Positions 20,634-30,990 of a stretch of 64,000 nucleotides of DNA are shown piece after piece. The position numbers were made by a program, and so were the translations under genes. The notes beneath the pieces were generated by a model, which saw nothing but the letters and a program-made list of their open reading frames with translations, was not told the DNA's origin and did not search any database. The DNA is from Calendula officinalis (lineage: Eukaryota > Streptophyta > Magnoliopsida > Asterales > Asteraceae), in NCBI GenBank assembly GCA_963853835.1, contig OY970825.1, positions 45,356,908-45,420,907 on the forward strand. The letters are read 5' to 3'. Within the stretch, counting starts at the first letter, position 1, and each line of letters begins with the position of its first letter.

Positions 20634-23600
20634 CAAGTACGGAAGCGATTCCAAAAGTAGTTAAGTTTACGCTACGAGTTTAAGTCCGGTATTAGTACCA
20701 AAACAAACATAATTGTTTAAACGCCGTTACTTAACGAAATGGCTCATTTTACAAAACATATCAAACTGAGCTTGGTCAATCATCCCATCCAAAGCACCGA
20801 TCAACATGAAAAGAGTCAACGAGGGAGGGTTTAACAAAAAACTAAGTGAATGAATATAATCTACAAATTCTGTAAAGCACAACAAGCAAGCATAAACATC
20901 TCCACGATAGAAAAGCCACATAACCACATAATCACTATTTGTTCAAGAAGCTCGGGGGTCCTGCAGGAGCCTAAAATCATCGTCGGCCCAATGACGATAC
21001 CCGAAAGCCTGTACCCAACTCCATGGTAAACCCCTTACATATAACGTATACAGGTAAGGTCCGAATACCATATGAGTCGATACACTATGCCCAGAAAACT
21101 GACTTCTCAAACCTCGGTTGCCCACTAACCGAGTTGTTGCCACGAATGAAGCCAAGCCTCCTCAAATATGCGCACATAACCTATTTAACTCAACACTAGA
21201 AAATAGGAACCAAACAAGCAAGCTAGTTACGAAAAATCGCGTCTAAACATATCGCAGGCAAGTTCCCATCGCGAACCTAAAGTTCGCGTCGCGAGCCCAG
21301 GTTCGCGTCCGGGAACTTGCCCGCGAAGAAGTTCACGATTAACCCCAAAAATCCCTGCCAACAGTTCACGCCCGTGAACTAAAGTTCACGGCGTGAACTC
21401 CCTGTACAGCCCTGCGTTTTCTGCATTTTTACCAAGTATGCAAATACCAAACCAATTGCAACCAAACACAAGTTAGAGGCTAAACCACTAACCGTAACCT
21501 TCTCTTTGTCACCAACTCAGTAGTCTAACGTCACTGAGTTGTCCTCCCATTTCCTGTGAATCCAAAGGAATACCGAATTAGTATATAATTCCACCAAAAT
21601 TATAAACAATGTTAAATATACATTTAACACTAACACTTGCATTACTTGAATAACTAAACACTTGAAATATCATATAAACATGTCATAGCCATATTACACT
21701 TTCACAATTCAAGTCAAAATACAACCAAGCCATATCTAACCAATTTAGCACATTACACCCAAACGGGTCGGAACCCGAATTTAACTATAACATGTCAACA
21801 TCTTACACTTCGTCAAAATATGTAACTATCATGTTATTGTGATTCCTAGTTCAATTCCAATCATACCAACACATTTAGCCAAACCTTCACATTATTTACC
21901 CATCGGGTCAAAATCACATATCTTCACTTTAACACTTCTAGACATAACCATAATTGATATATTCCTATCATTTAGCAAATCATAACTAACTAGTTATTTT
22001 AACAAGGCCAAAACCCAAGTCTAACTACTTTATGTATATTTCATACCATCATCCAAACACTATATAATTATCATTTCATCAAATCTCACCAAAACTTGAC
22101 ATAATCCATAACTAACATATCTAACATATTATTTTAGCATAACATGCAACAAAACTCATAAAACACACAAACGACATATTTTTTCACCAACTAGTTATTT
22201 AACCCAATAAGTAGTTCATAATTTATACATAAAATCCATACAACCTTTTAACTAACAATTTCATCCAAACAAGTCATAATTAATCATCTTAACATTTAAT
22301 ACTTTCAACATTTTAGTTCAACCCATATTAACAATAAAAGCTACAAAAATCCAAGATATAATTATTTTAGTAAAAACCCATCTTTTCTCCAAAATCACCT
22401 ACCATGGTGATTTATGGATCTTCCACCAAATATATTTTACTAGTTATAACACATATAATAAGTCTCCTAAACATATAAAACACAAAAGATCCGTAAACTT
22501 TATCATTTAGCAAAAACCCACCAAATATTAAAACTCTAGTTTATGAACTAGTCAAGAAACTTCAAGACAAACAACAAGAGATAAAAGCTTACCCCAAGAT
22601 CTACACAAAACGGATTTATGAGCAAGAATGAGCAAGAACTAAGCAAGGACCTTCAAAAACGACACCAAGAACAAGTATGGAGTTGTTCTACAGGGCCAGC
22701 CACATGCATGTTCTACCGGTGGATTTGAACAGGGCCCAATTGTTTATGGGGCCCAAATTTTTTGAGATCTGTATATATATATATATTAGGCCCATTTGTT
22801 AATTAGGTTTGTCCAGTAAGCAACTAAACTATTAACGATTAAACGGCCATTCGGGAATGACGATTGCAAACAAGAAAAGGTCGAACGATTCGTGTCTCCT
22901 TCAAACAACAAATGATTCAGCTCCATCCTCGAATATACGCGTTTGTAATCTGGCAACCATTCAAACCGGAAACGATTCTTGTAATCAAACAATGATTCAA
23001 ACAGCAAACGATTCTTGTTATCAGGCTACAATTCGTGTTTGTAATTAGGCAACGATTCGTGTTCGTAATCAGTCAACAGTTAACGATTCTTCAGTGTTAG
23101 GGGTTTCACTTATAAATGTGATTCCTCATTCTTCTACATATATAATCAATCAAAGGTTCTTATTTTTTATTTTCCTCGAACGATTTCCTCCTAAATTAGA
23201 TGTAACATATTTTTAATTTTTTTGTTTACATTCATTCTTTTAACTATTGGCAACACGAGTCCTTAATGATTTCCACATAAAAAGATAAATTTACTGCAAG
23301 AAATTTCAAAAAGATAAACGTACAATAATAAATTTCAAAAAGAAAAAAAAAAAACATTCGAGAAGAATTAATGATAATTTTTAATTAGAAGAAGTTTATC
23401 TATTTGTGTAATTTGTTTAATTGAAATTGTCCATTTCAAGCATATTATAAGATTAATTGCCAACAAGAATTTTAATGTTTAAAATTTTAGGGCCTTTTCA
23501 AGGTAAATTGCACAGGGCCTCTAAATTCTCGAGGCCAGCCTTGTTGTTCTACTTGCTTAAACCAAGGATATGAAGATGTAAGAATCTGGACAGCAGCTTA

Positions 23601-24228
23601 GGGACTGAATTCGGCAGTGTTTCAGTCACTTTGTGGGTGTTTTAAAGGTGCTATGTTGTAGAGGAAGTTCTTGTGGTGATTTGACAATTTGAATCACCAA
23701 ATTTAGACTTAAAATGAAGAAGTTATGAAGATTTGAAGGTTGATTTGTATGGTGAAAAAGCAAAACCGGTATTATTATTTTGAGAGAGGATTCTTGGATG
23801 GTTGTGGTGTTGTTCACATGTTGAAAGGATAATGTATAAGAAATAATAAGTCAAAAGAAAAAGAAAAGGAGAAGGCCCCCCCTCCCGCTTCCATCCGTCC
23901 AAACTAAAAGGAAGGGGCCTCTTTTGGCAACTTCCAACTTTGTAACAAAGTAAGTAGAGAAATCCGGTTTATAGTTAATTATTTAAAATACCAAAGGAGC
24001 TCTGTTTTCAACAACGAATATATTTCCGGAATCACAATTCAAAAGAAGATCTATAAATATAAAAATCGTACTCACAATAAAATATTTCAGTAGAAAGATA
24101 TTTTAACCCCATGATTAAAATACCATACCATTTAAATAATTAGCCAAATAATTCCACATATGGTCAAATAATTATTTATCATATACCAAATATACATAAA
24201 ACTACTAGGCCGATTTTAGGATATTACA
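20552..24228 (-). repeat. N1 3' LTR, about 3.7 kb including a hAT insertion
   Basis: Begins (minus strand) TGTAATATCCTAAAATCGG next to a GGAGGGGAGAGT polypurine tract and ends GCGGTGTTACA. An AT dinucleotide run lies at about 20587-20632. At 21240-21410 it holds mirrored GTTCGCG/CGCGAAC and GTTCACG/CGTGAAC blocks. Without the hAT element it is about 2.8 kb, similar to the G1 and G2 LTRs (2.2 to 2.5 kb). Confidence 0.8.
22683..23551. mobile_element. hAT-type element inside the N1 LTR, 853 bp
   Basis: Element 22691-23543 with ends CAGGGCCAGCC and (complement) CAAGGCTGGCC, 8 of 11 matching, flanked by perfect 8-bp duplications TTGTTCTA (22683-22690, 23544-23551). The interior has no transposase and carries a run of (C/A)AACGATTC(G/T)TG(T)-like repeats at about 22940-23090. 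It is non-autonomous. Confidence 0.85.
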
Positions 24229-26458
24229 ACTCTCCCCTCCTTAAAAAGGATTCCGTCCTCGGAATCCAATCGCAAATTTTCTACTACAAAAGCATTTCTT
24301 TTCGACTTCAAACTTTCATTCCAATTTAAAACTCACACTATATTCCCGCATAAACATTGTCACCTCAGATATCAATCAATTCTTAAGCATACTTACTCCA
24401 TTTTGCACATTTTGACATGACCGGGTCAATAACCCATAATCGATTTAAAACTATAACTAACATTTCAATTATGTAAAGATGCATATAAAAACTCTCATAT
24501 GATCAACTTATTGAACTACAAAAATGCCAATAATTATCAAGTCAAAAGTCATATTTTAGCAATTTGGTACATAATAGACAAACAGGTCAAAACTTGCAGT
24601 TCAATTTGGACAACTTCTATTTCGAGGTTAACAACTATATAAGCTCACAACTAACATATAAAGACCTTTAATGTCAAGTCATGAACCACAAAATACACTC
24701 TAGTCCAATTTTTAGCATACTAGGCATAAACGGGTCAAACCGAGCAATTCTTCGTGACACTATCAAAGTCCTTAGTTAACCATACTTCTAACAATCATAT
24801 ACTATTTCATGCATAGTTGGCCATATTATAATGATGTCAAAATTCTGTAAACTCTAGTTGTACATTTTGATGAAACGAATCAAAGTTACACAATTCAAGT
24901 CTAAACCACACATCCCTTTATAAACATGCATGACAATATATATAACAATATCTTTAATACTCAATTAGTCATACTTATGAGATTTCAACATTCACGAAGG
25001 TCAAAGTCACTTATCAATTTAGGCATTTATCAAACTTTTAACACTTTATGACCAAATGGACTAAACACAAGTTTTATAGTCAAAATTACTTTATTACTTC
25101 TATAACATGTTAAACTATTTACCAAAACCAACTCATGCAATTATCAAATGATTATCATCATAATCAAGGTCTAGTAACTAAAAATGCATTCAATCAAGTT
25201 TTGACACTAATTACCTTTAACGGGTCAAAGTTGAAAAATTTATCATAACAATTCCAAACATAAAACTAACGATTCATTAAACATGTCAAACTCTATTATG
25301 ACTAATAAGCATGTTCAATTAAACGCTCACTTTTACTTAGACTCAAGTCAACTAACTACAATTCAACTAGTTTTTGTCTCTTACCTATTAACATCTAAGT
25401 AGCAAGATAAATTCATAAATTCGATTCACAATTAAGCATAAACACATTTATCATTCTAATATAATCATCCAACCTAAACACTTGTGTTTAAGTATAAATC
25501 ATCAATCTCCAAACCTTTCTTAAATAATTTCTTAATCAATAAAAATCATTTAACAAACTCATTTATCTTGAATTACTATCGCAAGTCAACTCAATATGAT
25601 CTACACATACAGTTCATTAGTTGCTTTTCAGACTCCAAAGTCAACATAGGGAACAAATCGGGTATTTTGTCATAAGCATTTCAGGTCATTCAGGTATTTA
25701 ACATTGACTGACTGTCATAATCAATGGCTATAACAACAACAAACATCAATTTATTCACATTGGACATGCATTTCCGATTCTCACTATACAAGTCACTACA
25801 TGTGACCCGACAGGCCACGATTTAAGTTTTATCATTACACATAACAAACACTAGTCCTACATGGACTATTCAATTCACGTCTATGATTACATCCATTTTA
25901 ATTACAAGCTTTACATTAAAGTTATTCACAACAATTATTATCAAAACCAAATTTACCTATAGTCATATATATTGTGACCTATATTGGCATACAACTTATT
26001 CTCTTCACTTCTCTTGAAGTGAAGGAACAACCAAAACAGTTAAATTCAACTTGTCACCAATTTACAGAATATGACAACGAGCAACTTTAACCACCGAGAC
26101 ACTATATGTGTCCCGAGAAACAAGAAAAGAAACAATCTTTTATAACATTTATTCATAACTTTGATTAGACTAGACTAATCCATACATCATATCACACTAA
26201 ACTTAGTCCAAGTTCCAATAAATAAAGACATGAAAGCATGCATCATTTATATCTATAAAAACTCCCGACACAGATGATGTATCTCAATTCAATAAGGAAT
26301 CAATCATTCCAATTCGAGTGACATAAAACACCAAAGGTAAGCAGTTCAGTTCATCACAACATTTCACAAGTCCTAATTAAGCGACCTACTCAATTAACAA
26401 TTCTACATAAGCACAAGTATTGAGTTTATCAAGACATAACCGAGCTATCACTGTCGGT
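24229..26458 (-). other. N1 polypurine tract and non-coding interior
   Basis: The tract at 24229-24245 reads GGAGGGGAGAGT on the minus strand, next to the LTR start. The rest is AT-rich with scattered CGGGTCAA phrases (for example 24420, 24730, 25218) and no coding frame. This is where pol would lie in a complete element. Confidence 0.6.
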
Positions 26459-26683
26459 CTATGGTTGGTGAGGATTCCCCGACCGCCCCCGTCCTTGACC
26501 TACAACCACTTTCTTTTCCAAATAACAATTTCCCTTATTTTGACAATTCCAACACCCACTCCAAGGAAATTCACATTTCTTTCCCTTTTTCTCAAATTGA
26601 CCACCTCTAATGCACTTCATTTTCCAATGTGTGTATATATGCCTCCCTGTCAGTTTCCACTTTGTTACTTGAGGTACCAACAT
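26459..26683 (-). pseudogene. N1 gag zinc-knuckle relic
   Basis: A 74-codon frame contains MKCIRGGQF, then CEFPWSGCWNCQNKGNC, aligning with the double CCHC region of G1 (MRCIRCGQFGHD, then CWNCQKEGH). One Cys is Gly and the His positions are lost. The upstream gag core is not recognisable. It is decayed and non-functional. Confidence 0.65.
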
Positions 26684-26895
26684 TTCCTGGGGCCAAGGGG
26701 GTCGGGTTCTCTTTTCCTGTCATATGTAACAATCACAACATCTCACGAAAGCTTAGTATTAATCGTTAGTACTTACATACTAACCACTAACTTCATTCAC
26801 CGCTGCTCTAATCCCGCTCGTCCGGAATGCTTGACCAAACTCGAGCCACGATTTGGGAATGAAACACCTAAAAGTGTATCCATCGCCAAACCGAA

Positions 26896-26907
26896 GCTCT
26901 GATACCA
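26896..26907 (-). promoter_or_regulatory. N1 primer-binding site
   Basis: Minus strand TGGTATCAGAGC, complementary to the 3' end of initiator Met-tRNA, three bases downstream of the LTR end. Confidence 0.9.
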
Positions 26908-26910
26908 AGT

Positions 26911-26939
26911 TGTAACACCGCAAAATTCAGAAAGCGTTT

Positions 26940-26993
<54 letters not shown>

Positions 26994-27133
26994 CAAGTAT
27001 GGAAGCGATTCCAAAAGTTAAGTTTACGCTACGAGTTTAAGTCCGGTATCAGTCCCAAAACAAGCATAATTGTTTAAACGGAGTTACTTAACGAAATGGC
27101 TCATTTTACACAACATATCAAACTTAGCTTTGT
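26911..27133 (-). repeat. N1 5' LTR, 3'-terminal fragment only
   Basis: Matches 20552-20775 with scattered substitutions and one 4-bp indel (AGTAGTTAAG against AGTTAAG), including the AT run (about 26947-26992). Similarity stops abruptly at about 27133, where a Helitron-like fragment begins. The outer 2.5 kb or more of the LTR is missing from the window. Confidence 0.85.
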
Positions 27134-27203
27134 CGGCAAATCGCTAGGAGAAAAGAAAAGCCCGAAAAGGCAAGGTGAGCGTTGAAAGGAGGATTGTAAA
27201 CAA

Positions 27204-27400
27204 AATGGAATGACCTTAAAGGAATTTGATGATGTTATTTATCAAACATATAGAGAGGCTTGCTATGCTCTGGAGGACGACAAGGAATACATTGATGGAC
27301 TATTAGAAGCAAGTTTGTGAGGAATGTTGATTATCTCATGCTCCTCATTAGTGATAGTATGTCTCCTCATCATTATATGGTGGTGAATGTGGAAATTCTT
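27204..27400 (+). pseudogene. Helitron helicase (PIF1-like) fragment
   Basis: A frame from 27210 reads TLKEFDDVIYQTYREACYAL, then EDDKEYIDGLLEAS before a stop. This matches the Helitron helicase segment usually ending ACYALGLL-DDDKEYI-EAS, with a short deletion where GLL would be. After the stop, FVRNVDYLMLLISDSMSPHH in another frame continues the homology. No Rep domain or Helitron ends were found. Confidence 0.6.
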
Positions 27401-27585
27401 TAATACATAACTACAAAGGTATAAGCAATGGGTTTCTTTAACAAATCTACTTAACTAAAATTTGCTCAGAATGTAGACTTGCACCAAGTGAAAGACTACA
27501 ATATCAAACATAACTGTCATTTTAGAGATAATTGAATCAAATAAAAGTGTATTCTCGGAAATTCCACACTCACCACCATATAATG
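27372..27585. repeat. Inverted duplication of a 28-bp segment
   Basis: CATTATATGGTGGTGAATGTGG (start 27372 region) recurs as its complement at about 27558-27585, with two mismatches over 28 bp and a spacer of about 155 bp. It overlaps the end of the Helitron fragment. Confidence 0.75.
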
Positions 27586-29818
27586 TAGAAAACGCTTTCC
27601 CATACAATTTTGTGTTTAGGAAGGACCTTGAAACCATATCAACCATTCCGCATAAGAAGTCCATTCCGCAAAAGAAGAAACCATCACTATAAAAATCTCC
27701 CACCATATCGCCATCCTGTTCACAAGATGTTTCGTTAGAAACTTAACCCCATTATTCAATTATGAACCTAAAACATGTATTAATTTCTTCTCTAAAACAA
27801 AAGTTATTTATTTATTTAAGTTTTCAGCTAATGTGTAGTCACTAATTGTGATCCTCATGTAGCATTGATGTGATAAAACTAGTTATAAAATAATAACCTA
27901 AAATACGTCTTCTCTAGATTACCACACTCTTAGGCAAGTATGACCTAATCGTGAGTAATATAGTTCAGGTAAGTACTTCGGGCGTTCGTTTCCGCAGGGA
28001 ACAGTTAAGCCTACTAAATAGTTTAAAACTAATGATTTAATCTAAACGAATGCATAAAGTATGGGTTTTGTTTTTAAACTAATTAATTGAAGAAACTGAT
28101 TAAATGTAAATTGAGCTTTGAAAAGTGAAACAAATTGACAAAGTAGTAAAACTGTGTTCAAATATGAGAGGGGATATTAACTATGATCGATTCCATCTAG
28201 TTCTAGGTTTGGTTGGTTAAGTCCCAATTTAATTGGTGTTCTAGAAGTCAGGTAAGTAGCGGTCTCTAGTATACAATGACCGTATTATCGTTCATAAGAA
28301 ATGTTTTCCTAGAGAATCATACTATGGTCACACTTCCGCTTGTTAATTATATCAAGGTCCGGATTTCCGTCGCCTTCTAATCTCGAATTCGGTCGTTACT
28401 AAGTTTAGACTTTCGGTTTAACCTAAGTTATTTAATGCTTAAACTCGAATGCCTAGATCTAGTGGATTGCCAACTACGTCACCGGGGTGAAAAGTTGAAG
28501 TAATTATTAACTACAATCGCTAGTGGTCACTCAACAAAATAATTAATAATCAATAGTTAAAACAATCAAAAATTCAAGAATTAATTGAAAGGGTCTTTGA
28601 TATAAATAACCAAGTGTTCAAAACCAATGTTAAAATCCTAAAAATACCAAACCTAAATCCTAGATTTCATCTAATCATAGTGAATATTAAATGATTAGCA
28701 CATAGACATGCTAAACATCACAAAACAAACTTAAATATTCAATAGAACAAACATAATAAAGATCGTAATGATTTAGAACCGAAAATTATGAATGGAATTG
28801 AAGTTCTTGAAGCTTGAAACCCCTTAATTTCATCCACAATAGCTCCCCTAGGTCAAAAGTCGGCTGCACAAAAAGATCCCCAAAAGAATGACTGAATTTT
28901 GGCTTAAATACCCTTATTTTCTGATTTGCTCGAGCACTCGACCAAGGTTCTGTCGAGCACTCAAAACAGGGACACTCGCGCAAGTCAGGGTGCGACAGAG
29001 GGCTGCTCGCGCGCTCGAGCATGTCTGAATTTCGGAATTTTGCTGAATTTGTACGTTTTTAGCCCTTTTCTTCTATAATTTGGACTTTTGACCTGCATTT
29101 TTATCAACAACATCATAAATTAGGCATAAACACTTCTTTTTACTATAAAACAAGCCTAAAGAATACAGTATTAACGGATTTAAATATGTATAAATCAGTC
29201 GATATCAAGCAGGTTAGAATGAATATGTAAAATTTGGGAATATACATATGACATAGGTTTTATAGTAATGAAGGTAACTTTATGAACTAATACCAACAGT
29301 TGCTTCTGTGAATGTTTGATGCCCTCCATAAATGTATTAAAGAAAAGGTATAAAAAGGAAAACATTTTTATTCCTAAATTAACAATAAAGTGGGCATAAT
29401 TAATTGCATTTCAAGGTGATTAATTTAATAATTTGGGGCTCGTTTGTCGATATAATCTTTCTAGTATCAGGTAATTTATTTTTATACTCGAGGTACCAAC
29501 GGATTGCAACTATTTTGTTATAATATATAGTTAGTTGTTCTGACGCCTTTATTATCATTTTGTTCATAATTTTATCATTTGTGTAATAGTTGGGAGATGA
29601 CAAAATGAATTAAGAATGAGGAGTTAATTGTATTCTTGGGTGTAGAAGGAATAATTTTGTCAATCTCTACCATTAATTGGGAAGGATATAAGATCATTGG
29701 TGTTTGTGAATAACTGCTACATGCATGGTTTGCATTCTTAGTTTGGATCAAAGTTGGTGATGATATCAATTCAAATTTCTGAGTATGATGAAACATTTTC
29801 TAGATGCATACATTTTAG
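27586..29818. other. Repeat-like non-coding stretch left of C1
   Basis: At 27940-28020 phrases such as GTGAGTAATATAG, CGGGCGTTCGTTTCCGCAGGGAA resemble a dispersed plant LTR-interior motif. At 28925-29025 a cluster of CTCGAGCACTCG and GCTCGCGCGCTCGAGC palindromes occurs. No coding frame with a domain was found, and no matching LTR pair. Confidence 0.35.
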
Positions 29819-29962
29819 TGTTGATATTTAATTTGTATTGAACTATATTTCGCATTCTTAGTTTGGACATTATTTATTTTAATTAAATATGTTTATAGGT
29901 GTCTTATAGTGTTGCTTATTAGGACATTAATTTTGGTCTGAACAATGACCATATTGTTTACA

Positions 29963-29971
29963 TGGTATCAG
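29963..29971 (+). promoter_or_regulatory. C1 primer-binding site
   Basis: TGGTATCAG follows the LTR end CA directly; the match to initiator Met-tRNA is nine bases. Confidence 0.7.
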
Positions 29972-30109
29972 CCTAGTTTTTTCTCCCCCACAAATCACGA
30001 AATTAGTTTCCTAGTAACCCTAATTTCTGGCCGCCATTCTCCCCTGCACGTTCTCTGATTCGACGATTACTCCATCTCCAATCAGTGTTCTTGCTCTTTT
30101 CTTTCTCTA

Positions 30110-30990
30110 ATGGCTTCCTCTTCCTCCACTGATTCTCCTTTTTCAATGAATACTCTCCTCCACATGGTGACGATCAAGATCTCGTCAACCAACTACCTTC
30201 TTTGGCGTAATCATATCGTACCGATTTTTATGTACCAAAAAATTGCTTGGTCATCTCGACGGTACCGATGTGGCACCTCCATCGGAATTAACTGTTGATG
30301 ATAAACAGGTGGCCAACCCAGCAACCACTTCATGGCTTGAAGCTGATCAACGAGCGATCATCCTCTTGCAATCCTCGTTGACGGAGGAGGCAGCCGCCGA
30401 AGTTTTGGGTTTGTCCAATGCCCGTCAAATCTGGACCAGCCTTGAAGCCGCTTATAGCAATACTTCGGTTGAGCGGATTCACTCTTTACGTAAAAGGCAC
30501 CGCCTCTGCATCTGATTTTTCTCGCAGGTTTAAGGCGATTTATGATCAACTCTTGGCGATTGGTCACCCGGTGCTTGACATTGACAAACTACATTGGTTT
30601 TTATGTGATTTGGGACCCTCATATGAAAGCTTCTCAACGGCTATTCAGGCATCTAAACCCGTCCCACCGTTTCGAGACCTTATTTCCCAAGTGGAAAGCC
30701 ACGAGCTATTTTTAGTCTCGCTTCATGGTTCTGCTGCTCCTTCGGTTGCCTTTAGTGCTCAATCACATCAATCGCAACAGCCCCATTCCTCTTCTCGGTC
30801 ATCACAAAATTACAGGGGCCGTGGTAGTGGGCGTGGAGAAAATCACCGAACCCCGCATTGTCAACATTGTCGTACAAACGGGCACTATGCATCCTTGTGT
30901 CTGAGTCTTGCTACTTATGCAACTCGAGCCTCTATTTCCGGGGATGATAATCTAGTGAAAGCGTTTCATGCTCAATGTCACGTTAACAAT
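30110..30990 (+). pseudogene. C1 gag
   Basis: Frame starts MASSSSTDSPFSMNTLLHMV, with NYLLWRNHIVPIF typical of copia gag. Frameshifts at about 30240 and 30500 split it into three frames. The third contains DFSRRFKAIYDQL, a Ser/Gln-rich stretch and one zinc knuckle CQHCRTNGHYASLC (C-x2-C-x4-H-x4-C intact). Inactive because of the frameshifts. Confidence 0.85.

Larger units (their letters stand above)
20552..27133 (-). mobile_element. N1: gag-only LTR retrotransposon (gypsy-type), truncated, minus strand
   Basis: On the minus strand the order is: truncated 5' LTR (27133-26911), TGGTATCAGAGC priming site, gag relic, long non-coding interior, polypurine tract, 3' LTR (24228-20552). The two LTR ends match closely over about 220 bp, including the AT dinucleotide run and the terminal GCGGTGTTACA. 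No protease, reverse transcriptase, RNase H or integrase is present in the 2.7-kb interior, so the element could not move on its own. A hAT element interrupts the 3' LTR. The zinc-knuckle relic resembles that of G1 (53587-54145), placing both in related families. Confidence 0.82.

Noticed and set aside
20414..20683. 89-codon frame ending in an Ile-Tyr repeat
   Set aside because: The repeat is the translation of the AT dinucleotide run in the N1 LTR.
26420..26902. 160-codon plus-strand frame
   Set aside because: Antisense shadow of the N1 gag relic, running into the primer-binding site.
27455..27706. 83-codon minus-strand frame
   Set aside because: Part of it is the inverted copy of the Helitron-flank sequence; no domain.
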